Source of the DNA: Metridium senile
Lineage: Eukaryota > Cnidaria > Anthozoa > Actiniaria > Metridiidae
DNA length: 64,000 nt
Assembly (NCBI GenBank): GCA_949775045.1
Contig: OX459100.1
Span: forward strand, 5,518,136-5,582,135
Direction: 5' to 3'
Within the stretch, counting starts at the first letter, position 1. The number at the start of each line of letters is the position of its first letter. Below, piece after piece: positions 19,685 through 30,933 of the stretch. A program made the translations under genes and the position numbers. Under the pieces are notes generated by a model. The model was given only the letters and a program-made list of their open reading frames with translations, ran no database searches and had not been told where the DNA came from.

Positions 19685-22600
19685 ATGATTTTCACAAGAA
19701 AACTTCTTCATTCTAACAGGTAAAATATTTTTATTAAGTTGTATTTCGAAATTTATATTTTTTTGCGGCATTTTAGAGATCAAAATATCAACTTTTTACT
19801 ACGAAGTAATATACGAAACTTACAAATTTAATGCCATATTTAATTTGTACGTATTTTAGTATGTTTTCTAAGCGCATCTTTCTTAAATTTGTATCGCTAT
19901 TTCGTATATTTAATTTTTGAAAAATTTTCTTTTAAAATAATATAATATATTCTGTTTTTCTTCGTAATATTTTGTAAATTGATTTTGAATTCAGCCTCTG
20001 AAAACTTAATATAATTTGTAAGCTTTTTCCCCTTTTTTAATTTCAGTTATTTTTCTTCCACGATTTTAAATTTTAAAAATATATCGTAATATTTATTTTT
20101 TAATGCGTACACAAAAAGAAGGACGCCAAACAATTGGCCGATTTCCTAAATTCATTCTCAATGATTTTAACTTTAAATAGATAATGCCCATTTAACCAAA
20201 AACACTATTTTATAATTAGACTCCTTAATTGTCAATAACTTAAAGTGTCGCTTTTTCGCTTATGTTAATGTACTTTTAGTCAGCGTTGGTAAAATAAAAG
20301 CATTATTAAACTTAGTAGAAATTCTCCCAATTTTTATACTATTGACGTCGCTTTTGCTTGATTTATTCTTCAAATTTAATGTTTCGTTTTTGCCTAATGC
20401 TTTTACTTTCATAGTTTTACTTACCTTCCTTAAAAAATGCTCCAAAATTTGAAAGTTTCTAGCGTATAAAATCCTAGCTTTCAGTTTGGTGAGCTCATTT
20501 ACCTTTGTTTCGTCGGATTTCCTTCCTTCCTTTTACTAAAAAACAATTTGAAATTGGTTTGACTATTTTTCGTAATGTATTCTTCTCTTTACTTCTTTTT
20601 CTTTCAGTTTGTTTTCAATAGTCTACTCTTTACAGCAGAAATTCTTCAAAATTTTCAATTTTAACTAAACTAAACGTGTGGTTTTTTTTCTTGTTTTCAG
20701 TACGTTTATTCGTCCACTTGTAAACTCTAGAATCCCATCAAGACTTCTTTCCCGAGCCGAAAGCAAAGCTGCATTAAAGCCTTTCTACTTTGCCGTTCAC
20801 CCTGACTTATTTGGACGCCATCCACAGGAAAGGGTAAGAATAAAAGCCATTTGACTGATCGGCCAATAGAAAACTGTCACGACTCATTCAAATCAATTTT
20901 TTTAATTTATAATTTATAGTAAATGTTTATATTAACGATTAACAGTGGACTTTTAATTCATATGTTAAACGAAGTGTACTTAATTGATAAAAGAGCTAGA
21001 ACATAATAGTCGGTTTAGAGTGGTTTTAAAACGTTAATAAAGTGTATTTATTAGAGGATTATTTTCGTCATGCTTGATAAACTGTACCCTGGGTACCAGG
21101 GGTTATTTTCTCCTTGCTTTATCGTTTGCTTTAGCGTTTGTAAATTTGACGGTTTGTTGACGGTTTGTTATTCAACGAATCTAACCCCTGGCCAAATGAG
21201 CTTAGAATCTCACTTCCATGCTGTTTTGATTGACACCGCCAATTATAGCCATATTTGGAAACTTGGCAAACTTGTTGACATCTTGCTGTCAGCTTTCATC
21301 CAATCAAAGGTCTTCATAGACTTAAACCAATCAGAAGGCCGGGGTCACGCAGCGATCCCTCGCTTCTGATTGGCTCGGCGAATTCAAAAGAATAGGCTCG
21401 TTTGGCTAGAGGGTTTCTCTTGAAAAAAAAACGAACACAGACGTACAAATGATAAATACGAATACTAGATCAAGAAACCCTCTAGTTTCTAGGGTAGATA
21501 AACTGTGGCACTTCAATAATGGCTTCCAGTTGCGTAGTTAAAAAAAATGTTTTCTTTTTTACTCTTTTTCTATTTTTCAAGCTTGAAACCTGTTAGAAGT
21601 GGACTGGAACTAACAGTTATAGATTTGACCAACTACCAAGACATTTATAGAAATGTCATTTATACGCTTTAGTTTGACGTGTAGAAAAATCACAAAGGAT
21701 TTGAATCTTTCCGCTCTCCAGCCTACGTACCGTAGGGGGAGGATGAGGGGGATGGGAGAAACGGAAGGGGTGGGTGAAGGGAAGCGATTGACAATCAGAG
21801 TTGATTATCAAATGGTTTCTTTTTCAGGCCATTAACGAGGACTCTCTGAAGAGGCTCAATTCGTACATCGACAATCTTGAAAACAAGTGTCCAGTCCACC
21901 CCACACATTTGAAATTCTTCTTGAGAAATGGCGGCGATCAATCAAGCGTCAGACATTTTCAAGGTATTACCATAGCAACTATATATGCAAGTATGTTACG
22001 GAAAGTGATAACAGGAGCCCCAAAAATAGATGCTTCAAAACCTCTAAAAATGAAGCAGTGAGTTCAAATACACTAAATGTTCATAATAAATCTTATTTCT
22101 AATCTATTCGCTCATGGGATGTTGGTTAAAAAGAGTAACAAAAAAACTCATTCATGGTTCGAGTTTCCACTCTGATGCGCTCTGTAAGTTTATTCTATTT
22201 TTATAAATTCAAAAATAGCGACATAAAATTTAAACAAATATTTTCGCTATTTTTGAATGGGCAATTTTCTAAATTTAAAAAAATGTTATGTCGCTATTTT
22301 TGAATTGATAATTCCTGTCTGATATTTAATGACGTCAATATTATTGTTGAATTGGCAGCACATTTCCGTTATGGCCACGCTTAAAGCATCATACATGCGT
22401 TTATAAGACAAAATAAAATTGTTTCGTGTACTGGTTTTCTATCTGAATTTGAATCAAAATTTATACTCATTTAAAAAAATCTCGTTATAGAATAACAAGA
22501 GATATTTCAGCCCGCAAAAGATTAAAAAAAAAAAAAAACACTTTAAGGATATTTCAATTTGAGTAGAAATGTTTTATTACGTCCTTTGAATAAAACATTA

Positions 22601-25600
22601 AAAAAAGTTTTTCTTCTCAATTGATAAATTTTTCATTTCACGTGGGAGAAAAATTACGATAACTATTTCCCCCGCAAAAGAACAAAGTAAAATAAAATAT
22701 TGATAAACACAGTTTTGTTCCGACCACGCAAAAATACGAATACGTACGAACTTTATAATGCATTCCGGTTCAAGCAGAAAAAAATCACTTTATAATAATT
22801 AAGTCAAAAATAAAATATTGTTTCGTATTTAAATGTAACATAATTATTGTATATCTTTGTAAAGTAACAATAGCTTTTCATTGTTTTAACAATCTATACA
22901 ATTTAAAAATTGTAATGTAATGTAACAATTTAAAAATTGTATAGATTGAATACAAAATTAGTAATTACAATTATGAATATTTTAAAGAAGGGGGGCATAA
23001 ATGTATTTTTCTTTTTTCAAGCAAAAAACACACTACAAATTGCAAATTTTCATCTTATGTTGTAAATAATTTCTGTTTCAGTCGACCAGTTCAAAACCGT
23101 ACGCATTTCTCTCTTCTCTCGCGACATGTTCTTCACTATAAATCATATCCTCAATTCATGTGGAATGAAAAGCAGCAATTCAAAAGTAGAGATCAATGAA
23201 ATACCTTCTCCTTATGGTGGGCCTCTGGACTGGCTTCAAGTAATGCGGAAATACGGCGACAGAAGGAATAATTGTGAGCAAGAATTCCAGACGAGGAGCA
23301 AAGTTACTTTAGCTTCTTTTCTACAACAGGAAATAGCGAAGGCCAAACAAAAGCTCGAACAAAGCGAGAAATTGTACGAAGAAGCAATGTCGCTCTCTCG
23401 TCAGGTTTGCGCAGAGTTAGGGCTAGTTGACTTGAGTTTAGATTGCGGCTGGAGCTGTTCTTCCTGTCAAAATTCGTTGAAGAATCTGCTACAACTTTGT
23501 AAAGACAAGAAGACTGAGATGAAGGCTCTAAGTGGACGTTCCGTGGTGTTAACTCGGTGGACTGGGGTCGACCCACGTGGTAATGTGATGTTAGGAGTTG
23601 AAGATGTTCCGCAGTTTTGGTTGTCGGTGAGTCATTGCTAGCTATAGACCCCGCTAAATCGAACACTCGCGTATGACGACCTTGTATATCGACCGACTAA
23701 TAACGGACATAGGATTGTAATTATCGTTATTATTATTAGTTATTACTATTATTATTATTATTATTATTGTCATCATCATTATTATTATTATTACTTATTA
23801 TTATCGTTATCATATATTGTTATTAATATCATCGTTATCATTATCGTATTTATTTTCATCACAATTATCACTGATCAACAACGTCATTTGAGTCATCGAT
23901 GTCATCAACATCATCACTAACATTTTCACTGTCGTGACTCGTGATTACAGAATCGGTGATCCGTGAAAACGTGACAGCTTTTTATATAAACGGTTGCGTA
24001 AACTGAGACGTTTTTTGCTAGAAGTGTTATTCTTTGTATATCTGTTAGATCCAGTTAATATTGATTATCCGTCTAACAAGCACAAAACGTTGCCTAGTAG
24101 AAACAACAGAGTTAACATCGCGAGTTCAACAACTGTGATTCGTGAAAACTCCGTGATCCGTGAAATCATGAAAAACGGCGCGTGATTCGTGATCCGTACC
24201 ACCTCTTCCCCACCCTGTATATAAGGACACATCATTTTTCTAAGCTGTGTATTTGCAGTGCACGCCTTCATAATACTATAATGGCAGTTGCAGATCAGCG
24301 ATAAACTCGCTACTCAGAGTTTCTGCCCTTGAAAATGATTTAAAAATCGATTTAAAACTTTCTGAAATTGAGGTCAGGGAATACTGGGAAGAAAGGTTAG
24401 GCAAAACGACAAATAGAAACTTCAATTTTGTCCACATTAGATCAAATTTACATAAATTCTTCGTGTATGGAATTTATCGCCGATCGGTAACGGATAATTT
24501 TGTCTGTGTTACCTTGGAAATACAGTCACGAGTCCCAATATGGCCGACACTTCATTATCATTTTTTAAAACTGATATTATAATTGACAACCACATCAAAA
24601 TTATAGATTAGAATGACATCAACAAAGGTAAAAACTTTGAGACAATTTTTTTTGAGAAGTTATAAGAATTTTAAAAGAGTGAAATACACCACAACGAGGC
24701 CAGCAAGGAAATTAAACAGTTCACTGAACAGTTCCAAATATCTGTAAAATTATCAAGTAAATGATGGTACTAGTTTTCCTATTAAATTGTATTAGCAAAG
24801 TTCTTCTGAAATAATGATGTTGTGGCGATGACAACGAAACGTTGTAATTTCTTTTCGCTAGTTTTCTTATTAAAGTTTTTATTTTTGAAAGTCAATTTGC
24901 ACCAGTTCCGTCTATATATATATATATATTTATAAAATTTTTGGTATCTAACGCGCGCTCTGATTGGTTGATGGACATGTCTATATGAGAGAACAGAGAA
25001 TGAAAATGACGAATGCTGTCGTGCGCTCTGATTCTAACGTGTTTACGAACATTCGGTAGAAAAGTTTTCTCTGCATTTTTTTTGCGAAAAAATTTCATGT
25101 AGATGTAGAGCACTCAAGAAGCAAGAGAAACACTCGCTGCGCTCGTGTTTCTAAGCTTGCTTCTCTCGTGCTTTACACCTCCCAGCGTGTTTATATCACA
25201 GTACATAGACACGCGCGCCGTTTTATATTTCTTAAATATACATACCCTACATCAAATTTCCAATCATTATTTTCAATTTGTTCTTTACCTTTCTCATCAG
25301 TTAATTGGCACTCTCGAAAACTACGATGTTCTTGTCCATCAAGTCCCGCTATGGGAGAAACGACTATCAAAGCAGATAGGTAACATGAAAGTTTTGTACG
25401 ACCCTACAAACCCACCAGCCCACGGAGTGTTAGAGTACTTAAACTATTTACATAGAGTTGTTATGGGGCTTAGACGATCAAGGTTTGGTAGAATTGGACA
25501 CCCTCTTCTTCCTGGCTCGTTCAAGAACCTCAAATGCAGAGTATCTAGGTAATTGAGTCGATTGTTTATTGATTGATTGGTGATGATCGATTGTTTGGCG

Positions 25601-27624
25601 ATGTTTTACCGATTGTTTATTGATTGATTGGTGATGATCGATTGTTTCGCGATGTTTTACCGATTGTTTATTGATTGATTGGTGATGATCGATTGTTTCG
25701 CGATGTTTTACCGATTGTTTAGTGATTGATTGGTGAGAATCGATTGTTTGTCCATTCATAGTTCAGTTGTTGATTTTTAACCGAATGATTGTTGGACCGA
25801 GTAGATAACAGTCGATTGTTTGCCGATATTGATAGCCAATTGTTGCTGAGTAACAGTCGATTATTGCGCCCGTTGTGACACAAGTTGCTGAAGGATTGCA
25901 TAGCATAACAGATAGACTTACTCAAAATCCGTTATTTTTTCGTTTTGGATCTCTAAAGAGTAGTCGATTTGTAGGCTGTCTCGCAACGTGGAGAACAGTC
26001 TACGTATCGCAACGGAACTCATCAATTTTTAACGACATTTCACGGTGTATCAACTCCCCATGAACTTGTGTCTCAACGCGCGGGTTTGCAGACAGCATTG
26101 TACAAAGTGGAGAACAGTCTACGTATCGCAACGGAACTCAGCAATTTTCAGATTGTCTCACAACTTGCAACGCCATTGCACAGTGTACCACCCCTCCAGC
26201 AAATTGTGTCGCAACGCGCGGTTAATGACAGAGAAGATGCTGAAATGATTGTACAGAGTAACAGAGCCATTAATCTTAACTATATCGTTTTGGTTTCTTC
26301 CAGTCCAAACGGTTCGTTAGGCCTATCCGATGATGGAAAGTTTATCATCCCTGCATCGACGCCGTCAGATTTACTTCTCGATTTCCTACTCAAGAACAAA
26401 GACAAGTCATCTACAGTAAAACATGATTATAATCGGTAGGCATCAATAAAAATAAATAAATAAATATATTTAATATGAAAACTAGCGAAAAGAAATTACA
26501 ACGTTTCGTTGTCATCGCGACAACATTTTCAAGTAAAAGATGGTATAAATACATAACTAAATAAACAAATAAATATATATATATATATTACAACCATCAC
26601 TCACTACACTTTATAAAATATTTGATTTATATCGCGCGCTCTGATTGGCTGAGAAGCGTTCTCTATAACTCAACAGTGCACGGAGCGTCGATTTGTTTGA
26701 TTTTAACTACTGAATATTTTATAAAAGAAATAGAAAACTCGGCAGCAGTGCTCTGTTGAGTTATAGAGCACTTGGGAATTTTAAGAAGACTCGAGAAGCG
26801 CTGAGAAGCACTCCGCTACGCGTCGTGCTTCTCCTAACGCTTCTCTCGTCTTCTTAAAATCCCCGCGTGCTCTATAACTCAACAGAGCACGCTGCCTCGT
26901 TTTCTATTTCTTCAACATACAATATTTACAGCACACAACTCTGCTCACATGTTGCTTTTTATGGAGGGAGGAAAGCCGGATAAGCCGGAGAAAAACCCTC
27001 GTGGCATGAGAGAGAACAACACATTAAAAAAAAAAAAAAAAAAACTAGCACACAACTCTGCTCATATGTTCATTTTTGCGGAGGGAGGAAAACCGGATAA
27101 GCCGGAGGAAAACCCTCGTGACATGAGAGAGAACAACACATCAAACAAACTCTATTCACTTGTCGAGAAACAAGTTCACCTGAACAATTCGGTCCACATT
27201 CAAACCTGATGAACAATAAATATATCACTATTTAATCCATGCCCGAGCCGGGACTCGAACCTGGACCACAGCGAAAAGCAGGCACATTACGATCTTTGTG
27301 CTCTTGTGTCTGCCGTTATCCGCCTTGTCAAATTTCTGAATCCACCTCTGCCACCCAAAAGTAAAGATGTAAATGTATTCATGATATTTTCTTTCCTTTA
27401 GTAACGCGTCTAAGGAAAAGGAAATGATCGAGAAATGCAAAGAGGCTTTAAAACTGAAGTCTTTAACGAAAGATGACTCCGTGTCGGCATCGCAGATGCT
27501 GAGCTGTCTTGAGGCTTTGATCAGACATCCATTTCAAGACCTACACAACACAAGACTGATTATCTCAAAGTATTATAGTGTATCAGAAGACGGACACGTG
27601 ACCATCCCATGGGATTGGGAATAA
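19685..27624 (+). CDS. TCAIM: TCAIM (T-cell activation inhibitor, mitochondrial) orthologue
   Basis: Seven coding exons: 19685-19719, 20701-20833, 21828-21963, 23082-23626, 25301-25548, 26304-26435, 27402-27624. Phases agree at every junction and give 483 residues, close to the human protein of about 496. The N terminus is basic with hydroxylated residues (RKLLHSNSTFIR), as expected for a mitochondrial presequence. Residues 31-75 hold a J-domain-like segment with an HPD at 45-47 (FYFAVHPDLFGRHPQER). Other family landmarks are ILNSC in exon 4, the DPRGNVMLGVEDV block late in exon 4, and the C-terminal SKYYSVSEDGHVTIPWDWE. In mammals the protein is mitochondrial and affects T-cell activation; its biochemical function is not established, and a T-cell role is not implied here. 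Introns carry many inverted-repeat elements. The acceptor of exon 6 is slightly uncertain because the frame stays open upstream. Confidence 0.9.
22206..22306. repeat. Inverted repeat around AATAGCGACATAA
   Basis: AATTCAAAAATAGCGACATAA at the left is matched by its exact reverse complement at the right, with an inner CGCTATTTTTGAAT copy. It lies in TCAIM intron 3 and is probably a small non-autonomous element. Confidence 0.75.
22890..22948. repeat. 59-bp inverted repeat
   Basis: The 24-base arm CAATCTATACAATTTAAAAA plus TTGT is followed by an 11-base loop and its reverse complement. It lies in TCAIM intron 3. Confidence 0.85.
23715..23915. repeat. ATT/ATC microsatellite in TCAIM intron 4
   Basis: Imperfect TTA, ATT and ATC triplets and tetramers, degenerating toward the right. 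No coding potential. Confidence 0.85.
24800..24850 (+). other. Hammerhead-like retroelement 3' motif
   Basis: TGATG followed by TTGT...ACAA and CGAAACG (GATGTTGTGGCGATGACAAC, then GAAACGTTGT) recalls the hammerhead-type motifs in Penelope-like retroelements. A related copy lies on the opposite strand at about 26485-26530. Both lie in TCAIM introns. No reverse transcriptase is nearby. Confidence 0.3.
24930..25245. mobile_element. Inverted-repeat element with GCGCGCTCTGATTGG
   Basis: The left part carries TATCTAACGCGCGCTCTGATTGG (split: TATCTAACGCGCG and CTCTGATTGG). The centre is a hairpin, GAAGCAAGAGAAACACTCGC with GTGTTTCTAAGCTTGCTTCTC. The right end has GACACGCGCGCCG. A similar organisation with the same CGCGCGCTCTGATTGG core occurs at 26618-26935. 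Confidence 0.55.
25556..25760. repeat. 51-bp tandem repeat, about four copies
   Basis: The unit CGATTGTTTATTGATTGATT, then GGTGATGATCGATTGTTTCG, then CGATGTTTTAC begins directly after the exon 5 donor of TCAIM. Copies differ by a few substitutions. Confidence 0.88.
25978..26225. repeat. Two-copy 125-bp tandem repeat upstream of TCAIM exon 6
   Basis: Both copies contain GTGGAGAACAGTCTACGTAT, CGCAACGGAACTCA-CAATTT and a GTGTCTCAACGCGCG-like ending. The frame of exon 6 stays open leftward through the second copy to 26068, but no homologue of TCAIM is known to me with this extra segment. Confidence 0.75.
26485..26530 (-). other. Hammerhead-like retroelement 3' motif, opposite strand
   Basis: Reading on the minus strand gives ATGTTGTCGCGATGACAACG followed by AAACGTTGTAATTTC. 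It is nearly identical to the plus-strand motif at 24800-24850 and shares the flanking TTTCTTTTCGCTAGTTTTC. The pair therefore forms an inverted duplication about 1.6 kb apart, spanning TCAIM exons 5 and 6. Confidence 0.35.
26618..26935. mobile_element. Complex inverted-repeat element (MITE-like)
   Basis: The main hairpin at 26728-26910 pairs GAAATAGAAAACTCGGCAGC and GTGCTCTGTTGAGTTATAGA with their reverse complements around a short loop. The left flank adds a third copy of TCTATAACTCAACAG and the CGCGCGCTCTGATTGG core. It lies in TCAIM intron 6. Confidence 0.8.
26930..27165. repeat. Tandem pair of a GGAGGGAGGAAA dispersed repeat
   Basis: Two copies of a block running ACACAACTCTGCTCA, ATGTT, GGAGGGAGGAAA, CCGGATAAGCCGGAG, AAAACCCTCGTG, ATGAGAGAGAACAACACAT are separated by an A18 run. 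Diverged partial copies occur at 29088-29145 and 62950-63035, so this is a dispersed family. Confidence 0.75.
27237..27360 (-). mobile_element. tRNA-derived SINE-like fragment
   Basis: Read on the minus strand it contains a good polymerase III B box, GGTTCGAGTCC (27247-27263 region), and an A-box-like TGGCAGAGGTGG near 27343. The spacing of about 80 bases is larger than in a tRNA gene and no cloverleaf can be drawn, so it is not called a tRNA. A piece resembling its middle (AAAAGCGAGCGCATTACGAG, CTCTGTGCTCTCGT) recurs at about 61662-61695. Confidence 0.4.
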
Positions 27625-27689
27625 AGGAAATAATGGGATTGCACGAAAGGATGAGAGTGAAAGGAAAAGGATCAAATGGAAGAGGACGA

Positions 27690-27695
27690 AATAAA
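27690..27695 (+). terminator. Candidate polyadenylation signal of TCAIM
   Basis: An AATAAA hexamer lies 66 bases after the TCAIM stop codon. Suggestive only; cleavage site not determinable. Confidence 0.5.
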
Positions 27696-27870
27696 TGAAA
27701 GAATTGGAGCGAATGATAGGACGAGGATATGAAAGACGAATTTACAATGACGCTCGAGCCGTGAACACCGAGTTTTTTTTTTGTTGCGAGGTTTTGAAGC
27801 AACAGAAGGTTCAGAAAATACTGAATAACATGTGAACGCTTTGAGATTTGTGTTAATTCTTTTAACCCAC

Positions 27871-27975
27871 ACCCCATGAGCGAATAGATTAGAAATAAGA
27901 TTTATTATGAACACGTGTGTTCAAGTGTATTTGAACTCACTGCTTCATTTTAAGAGATTTTGAAGCAGTACAAGG
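27871..27975. repeat. Inverted copy of TCAIM intron 3 sequence (22026-22128)
   Basis: CCCATGAGCGAATAGATTAG, AAATAAGATTTATTATGAAC and TGTATTTGAACTCACTGCTT here are the reverse complement of 22026-22128, with about ten differences and a short insertion. Flanking GCCGTGAACAC near 27758 and GTGTTCACGG near 28007 form a further inverted pair. Probably two copies of one transposon family. Confidence 0.8.
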
Positions 27976-28322
27976 TTAAGAAAATAATAATATGAAAAAA
28001 GTCAAGTGTTCACGGTTGGAGTATCCTCACTGTATAAGAACCCTTTCTTAAATTCTTCTGCACTATATGCGAGAGTTAATATATAAAAAAAGATCACAGT
28101 AAATGGAAGAGGGGTGGATCGCAGAAGAGGAATAGATAGGAAAATCGTGGAACAAAAGAAGAAAGAACAGAAGTCCTTCACTTACCAAAGCCCGAAGCAT
28201 TACCGTTTTCGTCACTGCGCGGCGAACTGACCCAGAAACAAGTCCATAGTCCACAGACATACTGCATGCTAACCCATCGCCATCTCAGCGTATTAACTTA
28301 TTTTAAAAAAGGTTAACAGAGA

Positions 28323-28523
28323 GAACGGCGATTGCACGACCGTAAGGAACTGTGGGTATTTGATATTGAATATTTATGCATCTTTGGCAAAAAAAAAAAA
28401 ATTCACTACACAACGCCATTGATTAAAGACGAGCTTGATGAAACTGTGTTTAGCAACCCTGTAAAACACTAGGATATGTTGTATGCGTAACCACAATGCC
28501 TTTCGGTCGTGCAATCGCCGTTC
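28323..28523. mobile_element. 201-bp inverted-repeat element
   Basis: The ends GAACGGCGATTGCACGACCG and its exact reverse complement at 28504-28523 continue inward with partial pairing (AAGGAACTGTGG / CCACAATGCCTT). No coding content; MITE-like. Confidence 0.82.
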
Positions 28524-28526
28524 ATA

Positions 28527-28592
28527 GCCTGCGTCACATCCGGACATTTCTTGGTCACGGACTTAACCGAGAAATGTCCGGATGACGCAGGC
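28527..28592. repeat. 66-bp hairpin
   Basis: GCCTGCGTCACATCCGGACA with TTTCTTGG is paired to CCGAGAAATGTCCGGATGACGCAGGC in pieces, leaving a short loop. It adjoins the previous element. Confidence 0.85.
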
Positions 28593-28636
28593 TTGCCGTT
28601 CACTCCGTCAACTTTTTTGAAACAAATGTATGGAAC

Positions 28637-28856
28637 TAAGGCTAGGTTTACACGGGACCGGACGAATTTTTGACCTGTCAAAAGATCGACCTGGACATGC
28701 TGTTCACACAGAATCGATCAATACAATATTTACGTTTTGACCGGTAAGGCGTCCAAATTATTGCACCTTTAGCGCGGTCCTGTGTGAACGGAGCCCCTAA
28801 GCGGATGTTTTTTTGACCGGTCAAAAATTTGTCCGGTACCGTGTAAACGTAGCTTA
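28637..28856. mobile_element. 220-bp MITE with TAAGGCTAGGTTTACACGG ends
   Basis: The left end TAAGGCTAGGTTTACACGGG, ACCGGACGAATTTTTGACC is mirrored at the right by GGTCAAAAATTTGTCCGGTA, CCGTGTAAACGTAGCTTA. Arms of about 45 bp with a few mismatches. No transposase. Confidence 0.85.
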
Positions 28857-29499
28857 ATTTTATGCTAACTATTTATAACAAACAACAGTAGAAGTTAAAA
28901 CTTTCTTGACAATTTAAAATGATTAAGAATTGTACATATTTAGCGTAAGAAAGATATAATTTTGATATTTGATTGAAATTAAACTATTTCTGTTAAAAAT
29001 GAAATAAATAAAACACTTTTGAACAGACGTGTCTATCTAGAAACAAGTGTCCTACTAATGGGGGACTCACACCTACCCCTACAATAAACATTTTAGCACA
29101 CAACTCTGCTCACATGCTGATTTTGCTAAGGAAGAAAAACCGGAGAATGGTAAAACTTCTGAACACTTCAAACAAACTCGACATACACCTATTTCAAAAT
29201 GGTGTTAGCCTGCGTGGCAGCTCTTATGGTTCGAGGGGGATTTGGGAGAGGGGAGGGAGAACTTGCAGACAACGCCGTCTAGTTCGACTGTACGCCCGTA
29301 AAAAGTTTCTCCCCGATCACCCTCCTTCTCTCCAATCATCCTAAGAGCCGCTAATACTACATTGTATACCTGGTAAGAGCACAACGCTTTGAAAGTGTTA
29401 TAATGTATATTTAATGCATCTCTACAGTGCTAAAATTTACTACATATATACATTAATCTCTTTGCATTGGATAATAATATTAACAACATTTCGCGCACC

Positions 29500-29925
29500 T
29501 CTCTGGTCGATATAACGAGGGAAGTATAAACCGACCATTTAAGTGAGTTAGCCTTGGTTATAAACTCTGGTCGACTTGAAGAGGGTTGAATAAACCGACC
29601 ATTTAAGTGAGTTAGCCTTGGTTATAAACTCTGGTCAACTTGAAGAGGGTTGAATAAACCGACCATTTAAGTCAGTTAGCCTTGGTTATAAACTCTGGTC
29701 GACTTGAAGAGGGTTGAATAAACCGACCATTTAAGTGAGTAAGCCTTGGTTATAAACTCTGGTCGACTTGAAGAGGGTTGAATAAACCGACCATTTAAGT
29801 GAGTTAGCCTTGGTTATAAACTCTGGTCGACTTGAAGAGGGTTGGATAAACCGACCATTTAAGTGAGTTAGCCTTGGTTATAAACTCTGGCCGACATGAA
29901 GAGGGTTGAATGAACCGACCGATTA
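29500..29925. repeat. 64-bp tandem repeat, about 6.5 copies
   Basis: The unit AATAAACCGACCATTTAAGT, GAGTTAGCCTTGGTTATAAA, CTCTGGTCGACTTGAAGAGG, GTTG is repeated with very few differences among internal copies and more at both edges, consistent with recent expansion. Confidence 0.93.
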
Positions 29926-30232
29926 TTGGAAGTGATTAAATAAAAAAATGCTAATTTTCCGCTCACGTGGTTAAGAACAAACAAAATAATATTGTAAACT
30001 CGATATTGAACTTTTTAACTTGCATGATACTACAATACTAATAAAAACTACAATTTATCTAAATAATGCTGTATATATTCAACTATAATATATATTGTTG
30101 TATTCGTTTCTTTTCAGAGTACAGCTTTTTCCAAACGTGAGTCATTTCAAGACTTGTAATATTGAGAATTATGGGTATATAGGTCAATATAGTAAAACAT
30201 TTTTTGTTAGTTGAATTACAAACATTTGAAAA

Positions 30233-30495
30233 ATGCTGTACTGCGTGGTTAGTTGCATTGATTTACGCAGTTATTTGAGTAACCACTACTCATTCGTTTT
30301 TGCAATGAATAACTGTGGATGCATCGATTTACTCAGCTATTCGAGTAACCACTATTCAGTCGTTTTTGCAATGAGTAACTGTGGATGCATCGATTTACTC
30401 AGTTATTTGAGTAACCACTACTCATTCGTTTTTGCAGTGAATAACTGAAGATGCATCGACTTACTCAGTTATTCGAGTAACCACTACTAAACTGT
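30233..30495. repeat. 66-bp tandem repeat with TTACTCAG-TATT-GAGTAACCACTACTCA
   Basis: About four copies of GCATCGATTTACTCAGTTAT, TTGAGTAACCACTACTCATT, CGTTTTTGCAATGAATAACT, GTGGAT. Each copy contains a small inverted repeat (TTACTCA / TGAGTAA). The same motif family recurs at 42780-43060. Confidence 0.88.
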
Positions 30496-30729
30496 GTTTA
30501 AGTGCTATTTTTTAACTTAATTTTAAGACTTATTAACATCTTTGCATTATATTACTATTATTTTGTAATCCCATTCAGATTGCACCCATAAAATCAATCC
30601 TGGTTTTATCTGCTGCGTGCATGTATCTCTGCTACATTTTTCTATTCACATGTGTACTATTCTTTGCTGCCCATTCATTGGATAAGAACTGAACCTATGA
30701 TAGGGCATTTTGGCGATGACGTCATGTTA

Positions 30730-30829
30730 CTACCAGTACCAGAATGCTTTGCAATTTTCATTCCCTCTTGCGAATGCTAGAACAATATGATTGGCACGTT
30801 ATTTCACAAACGCATTCTGGTACTGGTAG
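30730..30829. mobile_element. 100-bp inverted-repeat element
   Basis: The ends CTACCAGTACCAGAATGC and GCATTCTGGTACTGGTAG are exact reverse complements; a TGACGTCA site lies just outside at 30718-30725. No coding content. Confidence 0.75.
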
Positions 30830-30933
30830 AACAAGACGCTTTAATGTTACTAGACTCTATATTGACATTTTTCATTGATCAATTATTCCCACATTATTCT
30901 TTCCCATTTTCCCATTCATTCATTCATATTTTC

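Noticed and set aside
23304..23666. 120-codon minus-strand frame
   Set aside because: It is the antisense shadow of TCAIM exon 4, whose plus-strand frame matches the family.
23930..24215. Possible inverted-repeat element with GTGATCCGTGAAA copies
   Set aside because: The GTGATCCGTGAAAA and GTGATTCGTGATCC strings are direct, short and irregular; no termini could be defined.
27237..27360. Minus-strand tRNA gene based on the GGTTCGAGTCC B box
   Set aside because: No acceptor stem or cloverleaf can be formed and box spacing is too long; kept only as a SINE-like fragment.
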